Source: Limonium bicolor
Taxonomy: Eukaryota > Streptophyta > Magnoliopsida > Caryophyllales > Plumbaginaceae
NCBI GenBank assembly: GCA_023374045.1
Contig: CM041778.1
Location: 100,752,839 to 100,816,838 of the forward strand
Direction of reading: 5' to 3'
Length of the DNA stretch: 64,000 bases
The notes beneath the pieces are model-generated. The model ran no database searches. It had not been told where the DNA came from and saw only the letters and a program-made list of their open reading frames with translations. The stretch's first letter is position 1. The number at the start of each line of letters is the position of its first letter. Positions 11,544 to 22,782 of this stretch are shown here, in pieces. The position numbers and the translations under genes were made by a program.

Positions 11544-12376
11544 TCAGGGATGTAGCACAGATATCCGGCATCCTTTCCTCAGAAAACGGAATGCCTGCAT
11601 CGCAGATATGACTGGCGGCGAGCACGGGAGTCCATTCCCTGCTACAACTAGGCGGGGCTGACCCGGCTCCTCAAAAGTGACTCTCGAAGCAGCACAATCA
11701 ATGTGGGCATGGTGCGCAGCAAGCCAATCCATGCCCAGGATCACATCAAAAGAGGTCATCTCCATCGGGATGAGGTTAGCACACAGAGTCCTATCTCTGA
11801 CTAACACAGGACTATCTTTGCAAACAGAATTCAACAGCATAGAAGAGTCCCTAACTAATGGACTATGCACACATAACTCGACACCCAGAGGCACAACAGG
11901 CAAACCGAGCTCACCCACCAACTCAGCAGAAATAAAAGAGTGGGTGGCTCCAGAGTCAAACAAACAGAAAACAGAACGAGATGACAGCTGGAGAATACCT
12001 GTGACAACTCTGTCAGTCGATCGGTCCCTCTCTCCAGCCATCGCGTACACTCTGGCCTGGCCCTGGGGCTTCTTCTGCTCAGCCCGGTCTCGATCTCTGG
12101 ACCCTGCAGCAGACTCAACGGCTCTACCTCCAGAGCTACCTCTGCTCCTCTCAGCCTGAGGGCAATCAGCAATCCTATGCTCCAAGGACCCACACTTGAA
12201 GCAGGCTCCAGACTTCCTGTAGCAGTCCTGGCCTCTATGAAACTTGCCGCAACCCCGGCACTTCGGAGCGGGAGCTGATGAAGACGAACCACCTCTGTCT
12301 CGCGAACGGTCCCCAGAGCGGTCTCCAGTAGACTGCTTCTTCTGAGAAGCAGACTGATCCCTCCTATCACTGTCAT
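11544..12376 (-). pseudogene. Gag zinc knuckle and aspartic protease (gag-pol junction)
   Basis: A CCHC knuckle is readable around 12150-12210 (CFKCGSLEHRIADC), preceded by a second cysteine-rich segment. About 60 residues later the protease active site appears as FCLFDSGATHSFIS, with the DSGA of retropepsins, followed by LGMDWLAAHHAHIDC, typical of the plant gypsy protease C-half. The knuckle binds element RNA; the protease matures the polyprotein. The frame breaks near 11560, before the RT linker. A second long frame over the same DNA is a shadow. Confidence 0.88.
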
Positions 12377-12456
12377 CGGACCTCTGCTTCTCTCTTCTGG
12401 TCCTTCCCTCCAGACTGGCGACCTCTCAAGTCAGCCTCTACCACCACAACTCGGCG

Positions 12457-13076
12457 TCACAATACAAAGCAGATCCGGATCGCGGCCTCAGGCCGCGCTC
12501 CACTCTCAAACTTCCTGGCCTTCCTATGCTCGTCAGGCTCAGGTGCAAACTTAGATAGGCTGATAAACTTGCGGACGTACTCCTCAACGCTCATGTCCCG
12601 ACCTTGGCGTAGTCGGTTATACTCCAGGATGCGCTGGTCCTTGTAGACGTCGGGTAGAACTGCTTGTTGAACTCCCCAATGAACTGCTCCCACGTCCATG
12701 GCTGTGGGAACTTTCCCCATCACTGACCTCCACCACTCCTTGGCTTCGGCCTTGAACAGAAAGGTAGCGAAGTCGACCTTCTGCTCCTCCTCCTCAGAGC
12801 CCATCACTCGAAGCAAATCCTCCACCTCTGACAACCAGTGACTGGCCTCCTGGGGGTCTCCTGCCCCATCGAACGACGGCGGCTTCAGCTTCATGAATTC
12901 CTGAAGCGCCTTCACGTTCCTCCCTCCAGCATCTGCCCCAGCCGGGCCTGCTCCGCCAGCTGGTCCTCCTCCAGCTGGACCGCCCCTGCAGCCATGGTCT
13001 GCATGAGCTGCGTCATAAACTGCTGAACAGCATCAGCCACATTCCCTGGAGGGTTATTCGCTCTCCTTGGCGGCAT
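12457..13076 (-). pseudogene. Retrotransposon gag (capsid) of the Tekay element
   Basis: The start chosen is the ATG at 13076 (MPPRRANNPPGNVADAVQQF), the first start after the PBS and a common opening for this lineage. A Gly/Pro/Ala-rich linker follows in a shifted frame, then the retrotrans_gag body: KLKPPSFDGAGDPQEASHWL, FLFKAEAKEWWRSV, and, after another shift, YKDQRILEYNRLRQGRDMSV..YVRKFISLSKFAPE. Gag forms the cytoplasmic virus-like particle. At least three indels interrupt it. Confidence 0.88.
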
Positions 13077-13173
13077 TCTGAAAGTCCAACAGCAAGTAGT
13101 TAAACTCAGACACTAACACTGACATTTCTGACTGACTGGCTAACTTAAAATCCCAAGCAGATTAGAACCCAGA

Positions 13174-13185
13174 GCTCTGATACCA
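13174..13185 (-). promoter_or_regulatory. Primer binding site, initiator Met-tRNA type
   Basis: Minus strand TGGTATCAGAGC, five bases after the 5' LTR end (13191). This 12-mer is complementary to the 3' end of plant initiator tRNA-Met and is the standard primer site of many plant LTR elements. Confidence 0.93.
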
Positions 13186-13190
13186 CTAAA

Positions 13191-15384
13191 TGTAACACCC
13201 CAAACAAACTGGCCTAGGAGTTAGGGGTATTACACGCCGCGTATTATTACATAATAACGCAAGGCTCTAAAAGAACGAACTTAAACACATATTCAAATAA
13301 GGCCCAAAACAGAATACTTAAACAAAGTATAAACCAAAATGAAGTCTTAACACCTCAAAAGGTTTTACAAAACCCACCAAACGTATAACAGAAACGGAAG
13401 CTAACAAAAGGCCCAGAGGCTCAAATCCGAATACAAAGTCTCAAAGTAACTAATATTGAAACATCTAACTCCAGAGCTGCAAAACGACCTTCACTGATCA
13501 ATCTGCAATGTTAGATAGAAATAGGGGAATGAGCACACAACTATGCCCAGTAGATGACAAACTTCATCAACCAGCATGCTCAAAACATTTAAGAATGTTA
13601 TCAAATCAGAAGGAGTCAAGAGAATCCATAAGCATGTCAGAAAACAGAAGCAGAAGTCCACACCATAGGGACTAGACAGAACAGAAGCAGACAGAAGCTG
13701 AAAACAGAGTGGGACACTAGCGATCACAGCATACAGACAGAACGAGCAACCAGCTCGTGAACAGAACGAGGAAACCTCACTCGTAAACAGAACAGGTGTA
13801 GACACCCGTGAACGGAACGGGGACATCACCCGTGAACAGAAGGATCCTACATAGCGCGCTACGAGACAGCGAAACCAGCCATCCAAAGGCTCAGACACAG
13901 AGATAACTAGGTCCCAAAACAGAAGCTTAAATACAGATAAGCCTATGTGCACCAAAGGCACCAGAAAGCTCATAGACAGCTTGGAAATCAGAAGGGGAAT
14001 CCAACCCCGCAAACAGAAGTCAAAACGGAGCTCAAACGAGCAAGTTATGGCCAAAACAGTACCCTGTCCGAACTTGTGTCCGGACATCAATGTTCGGACA
14101 CAAGTCGAGACTCAGAAGGCAAACTCAGACAGATGTCCGAACTTGTGTCCGGACATCAAAGTTCGGACACAAGTCGAACCTTAAAACAGATGGAGAGTCA
14201 GATGTGTCCGAACATCCAAGTTCGGACGGATGTTCGGACATCCTTCGGAAAACAGAACGTGGAGAGTCCGAACTTGTGTCCGGACATCAATGTTCGGACA
14301 CAAGTCGAAGCCAAAATCAGAGAATGCAGAAGGCTGTGTCCGAACTTCAAAGCTCGGACGGAAGTTCGGACACAGCGAAGATTTTCAAAAGATTAAGCGC
14401 AGAAGGGCATGTCCGAACTTCAAAGCTCGGACGGAAGTTCGGACATGCCGAAAACCTCAGAAATCAGAAGCGAATTCAAACGAACAGAGGCACAAAACCA
14501 ATCCAAACCAACACACACATTTACAAAACAACCTTGGGGGTTTAATCCATTGAAAAGGCATTAAACAGACATAAGACACACACCAACACCGGATCAAATC
14601 ATTGAATTAACTGGTAGAATCCAAACTCCCCAAGGCGAACACACGGATCGAATCCGAAAGCCACCTACCTCGAATACAGCAGAGACGAGTCACAATCTGA
14701 ACAGCAGAGCTCGAATCCAAGCAGATACCTCAAACGCAGACCGGAAAGCAATGCAAACCCTCTAACTGAATACAATTGCAATCCCAAATCAGAAACGCAA
14801 CCAAAAACTGAAACTGTAACCTGAACGGGAATACTATTCTCACCTGAATTCTGACAGTAGGACACGGATTCGCGGACGACGCCCACAGTAGAAGAGAATT
14901 GACTGAGAATGCGAAATCGCCACTGATTCACAATCAGATTGCAAGGGGAATTAGAAAGCAAACACTTCAGAAACCATAGAACCGAAGAAGGCTAACTTCT
15001 ATACCTAAATTGAACAGGAACGCAACGAAGAGAATGGGTCCACAGCAGAGGCTCGAATCTTCAAACCGGCACAGCAACTCTTACAGATCGAGAAGGCAAG
15101 AAAATGCAGAGAGGGAGTTGAGAGAGAAGAGAGCGTCTCAGCAGATGAAACTGATCGGGGAATTAGAAAGTGAGAGCGTGGTGAGGAACGTGGTTAGAGA
15201 GAGGATAATTAATGAGGAAAAAGAAAATGAATTAAGTATTATCCTCACCTGATTAATCTGATAGAAAACAAAAGACCTCCTCGCCCCGGCTTCTTAAATA
15301 AGGACTTCCGTGTCCTAAATTCAGAATGGACCATCTTAATGAACCATAGTAACGAAATAAAATAACCAGACCTTGGGTTATACA
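13191..15384 (-). repeat. 5' LTR of the Tekay element (2,194 bp)
   Basis: Plus-sense ends TGTAACACCCC...GGGTTATACA, i.e. TGTATAACCC...GGGGTGTTACA on the element strand, with 5'-TG...CA-3'. Almost identical to 6396-8573; the differences I saw are mainly single-base runs (e.g. 7073 vs 13870, 7207 vs 14010). Candidate right-hand target site TATAT follows at 15385-15389; its left partner is missing. Confidence 0.9.
14065..14449. repeat. Six-unit GTCCGAAC hairpin array in the 5' LTR
   Basis: Same six palindromic units as 7261-7646, in the same order, with only a few single-base differences. Confidence 0.85.
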
Positions 15385-18293
15385 TATATTCTGTTCTAAA
15401 TTATTTTTCCAATCCACCCACCAACATCTTATAATTACAATTTGACCCAATTTATAATATATAGTTTTATAATATCATCAAAACTATTATACACTTTTCT
15501 ATTAAAACACCTTATATTATTCTAAAAATCACCAAACTATACCAAAAGGTTATAATATCATTCCTAACCCAAAAACATTCGGTTATTTACATTTCCACCC
15601 CATTTACTTTTCCAAAGTATAACAATGACATAATAACTATATATTATACATTTATAGCTTATTTTAATTCCAAATTCAACCCAATAAATCCTAAAATTCA
15701 TAATAGCCCATGGGTGTTTAAAATACCATTGTACACCCTTAATTTCGGTAATTACCATACATACCCCATATATTATAAAAATGTTACAATTAAATACTTA
15801 TCTTAATATATAACCTTAAATAACTTATTTAACTTATCTAATTTGGTCAAAACCTACCCAATGGTCAAGGTTGACCTCTTTAATACTTCTTTGACCATTA
15901 CTTTCTATATTTACGGTTTTAACCCCTAAGTTTCCAAATTTATCAATTAACCCCAAAACTTTATAAAATCTTATAAACTTTATTTTAAATCCTTTTAACA
16001 CCTAATTTTTGGCTTTATTATTATTTATCCCTCAAATTTGATTTAATTATACTCTAACCCCTTAAACTTTGCGGTAATAATATATACAATCACCTAAAAC
16101 CTAATTTAAACTAAATATACATAAATAAAATGGCCTAAAGTACATGGCCTTATTACTACATTTGCTCATAAAATAAATTACACATAAATGTCCCAAAATA
16201 CTTATAAACACACGCCTCTCACCATGTATTTTTCATTAATTACCAAACTTCCACATAAGTCTTAATTTTGACATTATGTTACTTAATTACTTAGATAAAT
16301 TTACTAAGTCATCTCCTTAATTAATTTATGGTCAAAATCAGACCATATAGGCCATGTTCACTCATGGCAATTAATATACACAAGGTTAAACTTATGTTAA
16401 TATATCAAAGTTGAGTTTTAAGTGATTTATACCTTGATTTAGCAAGGTTAAGACCTTGTTTGGTCTCGCCACCTTAGGTAATGTTTCTCCACAGCTTGAT
16501 TTACTTGTCTTCATGTAGAAAACAAGACATGATTAAACTCCAAACATGAGCTAACCATGGGAAGTGTTTTAGCACTTAAATTCAAGGTAAATTTACCTTA
16601 GAAATGCAAGGGTACCTTGGCTGTTCTTCCGCCTATTTTACAGTAGTAAAAGAGTGTCAAAAGGTCTCTCAAATAGAGGCTTAAAACCGGAATAACTCAT
16701 ATAGGAAGATGGCTAATTTTCACCTTGTTTAAGATGCCAAAAATGGTGTTTTTGGCTTGAATCTGGCTACTCCTTGTAGATCTTGGTATACCAACTGAAT
16801 CCACATGAAAAGGAGAAGAAAATAAGGCTAGGGAACCAAGGTTTACAACCGGAATTTACAAGGAAGAAGAGATAAGTGCTTAAAGCACATTTTTACCTTA
16901 AATGGTCAAGACTTGAACTTCTCTCCTTCTACCTTGTTACAGCCGAAAGTATGCCTCCTTTTAACCTCCAATCACACTACATACATGTATAGAAATGGTT
17001 GGAGCTTAGATCAATGGAAAGAGGAAAGAAAGATGAAGAAAATGGACTTAAACTTGTATTTGAAGCTCACCTAGATCAAGAACTCACACCAGCTGAGTTT
17101 TGTTGCTTACCTACGGTCAAGGAGGAGCCAAAGGGAGCTCTTGGAAGAGAGACTCACGGATGGAGCTTGAAATGGGAGGTAAGTAATCAATTTTTGCTTT
17201 AATGTCATTTTTGCTTATTTTAATGTATGCAATGTTTGATGACTCACTAATGACTGATTGATGTCAAATAATGGATGAGAATCAATCAGCTAGGCAGCCG
17301 GCAATGAAGGGGAAAGGTGGGTGAAAGGTCTTGACTAATTAATGCCATTAGAGTAGTTTATTATTACTTTAGCAAATTAAGAAAAATTGAGTCACATTTC
17401 CATGCTTAGCATTGATTGGAATCGCCATATACCAAGGGAAAGCAGCCTCACAATTCGGAAATTGCACATGGGATGGGTAGACAAGGTTACTTAATTTAAG
17501 GTGATTGATTAAAATATCAAAAAGTGTGCTAACCTTTACTTTTAGTAAAATAAGAATGCTTAGTCATTCTTTGCAAGTGGGAAACGTCTACATGCTTGTT
17601 AGGAGCCTTAATCAACCGGCTATGGATGATTAATTTTGTGGTCAATGGTCAACATTGACCAATTTCGTCAAAGGAGGCTTAATTTTACATTATTATATTA
17701 ATATTTTAATGTAAAAATTGTGAAACTTGTAAATCTCTAGATTTAGAGTTATAAATGTGATATTAATGAGTATATATATTTATTAGGTATTTATAGATGT
17801 TTCATTGGTTTATATAGACCCAAAACACATTCCCGGGACTTTCGGGACCTTTTTGTGCTTTCGTTTCGTTTCTCCCGGGCATTTTGTGTATTCTTGTAAA
17901 TCTAACTTGAGCATTCTCTTATAATGTTAATTAATGGTGATAGGAACTCTAAGAATGATTTATTCAGAGTTTCGTGCCACTTCGGCATTCCCGGGCCTTT
18001 TCTAGGGTTTATGGGGCCCACAAGGGTTCCTCCAGGCACTTTTTGTTTAATTGAAAATTTACTCCGAGAATTTAGTTTAAAATGATAATTAATGACTATC
18101 GGGTCATATTAAGATCATTAGTTGACTTGTTTTACTTGGTTAACTCAAGGTCCTGCTTAACGCACGTTTTTTGACCTTAAGGAGTTTATTGCGTTTTTAA
18201 CGCCTAAGTGTTTCTGTGCTTTCTATGGTTTCATAATTCCACAATAATCCTTTGATTCACATTATTTAATTATTTAATGATTGGGGTATTTCA
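15385..18293 (-). repeat. Probable truncated LTR into which the Tekay element inserted
   Basis: AT-rich, without convincing coding sequence. On the minus strand it begins TGAAATACCCC at 18293, the same 11-base start as the LTRs at 3881 and 33398, and has a similar build (a CT-rich leader and splice-like TAGGTAAG/TAGGTGAG sites around 17060-17180). No matching LTR end is visible because the Tekay element interrupts at 15384. I infer a diverged relative of the LARD-like LTR. Confidence 0.35.
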
Positions 18294-18654
18294 ATATCCT
18301 TTCTAATTCCTCCAAATATCCACATAGCACTTATTATAATTTTAATTTGAGTAGGACAACTATATTTCGTTTTTTGCATTATGGCCCAATAATTTCATAA
18401 ACTTTAAATTTTACTTCTAATTACATTATATTATATAGTTTAATTCCTTATTTTATTAAATATAATCTCACTCACCCCTATAATTTCAGTAGTTACTGTT
18501 TGGGTTGGGCACACAACTTTCGGTAATTACTACCTAGCCACATTTATTTCCGGTTTTTGTAGTAAACCTTTCCTATTTGTTTTTCACCCCTTAAGTCTCA
18601 TAACATTTACACAATATTATATAATCTTATAGTTTTTAATACTCCTCTCTATTT
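18294..18654. other. AT-rich intergenic sequence
   Basis: No gene or clear element end. It resembles 15385-15800 in composition and in short phrases such as TTTCGGTAATTAC, so it may belong to the same old repeat. Confidence 0.4.
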
Positions 18655-18972
18655 CACTAGTAGAAAAAAGGCCTATTTCGGCGGTTCCAATGGGCCTATT
18701 TCGGCGGTTTAACCGCCGAAATGAGCACCGCCGAAATAGGTCACCTATTTCGGCGGTGTAAACGCCGAACTAGAGGTACCTAAATCGGCGGTTCTTAGGG
18801 AACACCGCCGAGATAGGCCCCTGGGATTGACCGTTGGTGAGATTGACCATGGGTCTATCTCGGCGGTTGTTCTCTAAGAACCGCCGAGATAGACCCATGG
18901 TCAATCTCACCATCGGTCAATCCCAGGGGCCTATCTCGGCGGTTGTTCCCTAAGAACCGCCGAGATAGGTAT
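18655..18972. repeat. CACTA-1 3' subterminal hairpin array
   Basis: Repeated (C)TATTTCGGCGGTT / AACCGCCGAAATAGG and TATCTCGGCGGTT / AACCGCCGAGATA pairs. The inner hairpins are nested in a longer inverted repeat: about 45-50 bp on each side of the loop near 18870, including GGGATTGACC and GACCATGGGTCTATC. Subterminal repeats of CACTA elements normally bind the element's DNA-binding protein (TNPA type). Confidence 0.88.
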
Positions 18973-19272
18973 ATTTTTTTTTGTTTTTTTTTCCATCCCA
19001 GCTTATATATATCACCACATTTGGTTCAATCAGACCTGTAATAATGCTTCATCCATACAGGGAGCTCCAGCACACATTTAAAAAGTTATAAAAGCTCCCA
19101 ATTAATACCAACGACGCACCACAATTTGAGAGTTAACAAAACCAATGCAATTCACACTTTCATTACAAATAAAAAACACCAATACAATTCAATCTACCAT
19201 ACACACACCATCCACAAGGTACAGAGTTACATTTACATACTCAAAAAAGTTCACAAAACATCTTCATGATCA

Positions 19273-22200
19273 TCAATTCATTAAACTTGTGCAGACGAAC
19301 TCCGACCATTCCTCAAGCATCTCAACAATTTGAGCATCATCATACTGACCACCTTTGAACACTTCTTCGTAAGCCTTGAAAAAAAAATGAACATTAATCT
19401 AAAATGTACAAGTCTAACAACATGTAAAGAGCATAACTGAAACTTTCAAAGAATGTTACCATTGTCTAACGAGTGCTCTGGTAAAAGGCTTGCCGCTCCT
19501 ACTATGTCACTCATGAATCTCATGACATAGTATCCACATTCTGAACCCCCAGGCTGCACCGGACACTATACAAACGCACATATTGACAGTTATAAACAAG
19601 TTTAAAATTATCACACAAATTTATCAATTGATAGAGTACCTTGACAGTGTTCCAAGGGATGTTACTCTTCATTGTTATACCCTGGAGTCTTAATGCAGCT
19701 CTCATGGAACTATATACAGCAGCAATATATATAGTTTTAAGCATCAGTAGCAAGTTATGAAACAGTTAATGTTAAGTAATAATAATTGTTGTTTACGATA
19801 ACAAAATAATTACCCCAGTATTGCGGTGGAGATCTTCGGTCTCTTGGCACCCGCCACCAAGTGAGTCAAATTGCAAGATTCGTGGGTGCTTCCCCATCAC
19901 CAGCACAAGCAATGACCAATGTCGACTGTCCACAAATTACACAATGTGTTGAAATCATTAAGCAACTAACACAAACACTATATGTTTTAGATAATACTAA
20001 GAGAAATAGTCAAATATCATACCTGAATGATATGGCAGCATAACAAATGACTTGTCGAACATTCAAAGAGGGCATTCGTCATATATTGCATAAGGCCTTG
20101 GGATCACTTGTCATCTGGACTTCACTGCACACAGCAGGACACAGGAATCCAAATCTGTGATCTTCATAGACAGTGATCGCCTTATCATGCACCCACCTAT
20201 GAGGCATATCATTAGTCATTAACTTTTTATTCAAACATCTAATTCATCACCAATCAATGAATTCAAAATATAAAAGGTAGAAGTCACTCACATGGCGGCC
20301 GACTTGATAATCGACACATTCAACCAATCCCTCCTGAAGCACTCCTCGAAGTCGGACATATACATCCCAAATCGATGTATATCTTCTCCTTGAACTATAT
20401 AGTGAAATATCCGCTCGGGATCTTCCACAATGAGGGAATCACTATCCGGTGGTAGCACCAACAACGAGGAATGCAGAATCTGCATATTGGTCGACAAGCT
20501 GGCCAATATTCTCTTCTCCACCAAAGCAGGTCTAAGCACAAAATTTGTGGATGCCTTTGATTGCACAGGTGTGGCAATTCTTTTTCCTTTGCCTTATCAG
20601 TCTTCGGTGGGGTCATATCCTATGATATTAGTCTAATTAAGCATATGGATGCAAGATGGTACACCAATAGTTTTATAGCAACGGTTAAGAGTAATACCTG
20701 CCCAGGGAGTCTGACCAATCGTGCAGGCCACTGCACTGTCGCAGTTTGTGCAGAACGCAAGGTAGGTCTTTGTGGGATCGGCACCGTTAAACCGACGTCA
20801 GCATGCTCTGCAACAAATTCGTCTAGAAGCACTCGTGCATGGTAATGTCGGAGTGGTTCACCGTGCACAATATCACTTGGACGAGAGGGGAAAAGTTTTC
20901 CCCATGCAACCATGACCTCTTCGACTCCAATTTGTAAAAACAGATGGCACTCAGTGGGTGCCTGAGTGTTATGTGGAACTTGTTTAGATAAAAATTGTGA
21001 ATTCTTCTATGATGATATTAGCGATCAAGTTAAAAATCATAATCGTCATGTACTCAATTGAAATGTTAGTCTAACCTGTAGAGATGCATAGGGAAAACGG
21101 ATCAGCCGAGTGGACACTACTTCTCACTACCGGTGCACTCTGCTGTGCTGAATGGGTGACTGATCAACTGGTGGTCGAGAAACCTCTTGGCTTTCATGCT
21201 GCTGTGGCTGAATCCTTGATATAGCCTGAGCGATCCCTCGTCGACGTTCTGAGTAATCCTCGCTCCTCTCTCCATCCACCACGCTCTCAGGTGCTCCTCG
21301 TAGCTAATCGCTGTCCTGGCTGATTCTGGACCCGGGTGCGCCAAATGCCTGGCGGATACCAACGTGCCCACCAAACCCAATGGCACGACCTGGATGATCC
21401 TTCTTACCAAGAGCGCGTGTAAGAGGATCATCATTCCTCTGTGAGGTCCAGGTGCCCTGGGTGAGCTGAGAGCTTAATTCACCCTAATATAACACACAAA
21501 TACAGTTATTAGTTTAACATAAGTTCATATACAAAGGAATGAACAGTTTGACTGAAAATGAAATGATATCACTTACCATTTGAGCAATAACTGCTCTCGT
21601 GGCTTCATCATATTGAGGATTTTCGGGAGTAGAGTTCTTCGGAATGTGGCTTAACTCCCACACTTTCATTCTTCTGCCACTGGCATCCAATGAGCCATCC
21701 GTGGGCAGATATCCCTTTTGCTCCCATTCTGGTACCCTTTGAGCATACTTTTTCCACCTAAGTGGTGAGGGTACAGATTCTTCTTAGCATTTGCTTGTTG
21801 TTTCGCACGGAGAGCCTGCATAAATTAATGGGATCATGTTAAGTGAAATTGAACACAAAAAACATAAGAAATTAAGATTAATTTATGTATGTATGACAAT
21901 AAAGTGCACCTGGAACTCCGGTGTGTGACGCCTCTCAACAAATGTAACCATTGCTCTTTCTGTTATGCCCTCGTAAACCTCCCATGGTGGTCTCTCACAC
22001 CGTCCCACCATGATCTGGATCATCTGGATCTTCTGGAGTAGGCATCTTGTAGATGACTTGTCAGCCAACTTATTCTTGTGGTCCCGGAACTGTTTCGACA
22101 TCGCTGATAGCACATCCTTTTTAAGTGCGGGATCCACGGAGAAACGAGACTACGTACATGATCATTCAGTTAGTAAAGTAAAATAAATGTTCTATATTTC

Positions 22201-22645
22201 ACAAAAGATCATAGTAATAATGTAGAGATTTACCTGAAGACGCTGAAACATAGTATCCTTCAATGATTGAGGCACTTGCTTCCAGCTGTGGTTTATGTTG
22301 CAATATGACTTCACCAAATGGCTACCGTAAGCGGTGAAGTCATTCTTCCAATTTCCATGGGGCTGGTTGAATTGATTGAAGTCGCACGGTTTTGTAGGAG
22401 GGCCCTTGTTAGCCTTCAGCCCACGTGTTGCACCTCTCTTCTTTTGCTTCTTCGCCTCTGTGGCACAAACCGACTCCTCTTCGGTCTGCTGTGAAGGGCC
22501 AGCCTCAGTCTCGTGTACTGCTAACTGGTCCTTCTTCTTCTTTCCTCCTCTCGTGACCCGCTTACTTGGTCTATTCGGCTGTGGCTCAGGTTCTCCAGTC
22601 GAGATAAGCCGTCCAATGGGGTCATCCATAGGGTGATCATCCCAC
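19273..22645 (-). pseudogene. CACTA-1 second gene: Transposase_24 region fused to Ulp1/C48 protease
   Basis: About 11 exons with GT-AG borders mirror CACTA-2. Exon 1 (from the TGCAG acceptor near 22647; likely start MDDPIGR) has a basic stretch VTRGGKKKKDQL and then DFNQFNQPHGNWKNDFTAYG. Exons 2-4 hold DPALKKDVLSAMSKQFRDHK, QKGYLPTDGSLDASGRRMKV and DDPLTRALGKKDHPGRAIGF..HVGIRQAFG, typical of plant transposase family 24. The C-terminal exons form a Ulp1-like cysteine protease: His-Trp (codons 19921-19916) in HWSLLVLV, Asp in LQFDSLG (19867-19865), Gln in PVQPGG and Cys in SECGYYVM (19538-19536), ending at the stop 19275-19273. The catalytic set looks complete. Small indels break exon 2 and others. 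Whether it acts on SUMO or on element proteins is unknown. Confidence 0.78.
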
Positions 22646-22782
22646 TGCAAAAAAAAATCATAAAGCATTTTCATCAGTTAAACTCATAACATAAATACTA
22701 TGATGCATAACAATAACAGTTAAGATGATATTACAGTCTACATTCTACTAACAACATTACCTGACACGTACAAAAACATAAA

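Larger units (their letters stand above)
6396..15384 (-). mobile_element. Ty3/gypsy Tekay/Del chromovirus, nearly full length
   Basis: Minus-strand order: 5' LTR (15384-13191), Met-tRNA-type PBS, gag, zinc knuckle, protease, RT, RNase H, integrase, chromodomain, PPT, 3' LTR (8573-6396). This order, the PBS and the chromodomain define a plant chromovirus of the Tekay type. The gag-pol span, 13076 to 8619 (about 1,486 codons), matches one polyprotein. The LTRs are almost identical, so insertion is recent, yet the frame is broken repeatedly. The outer 7 bp of the 3' LTR and the left target duplication are missing at the inverted junction near 6395. Confidence 0.9.

Noticed and set aside
11677..12159. 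160-codon plus-strand frame opposite the protease
   Set aside because: Shadow of the minus-strand gag-pol; no motif of its own.
16999..17202. 67-codon frame MELRSMERGKKDEEN...
   Set aside because: No recognisable domain or conserved copy; it lies in probable LTR sequence.
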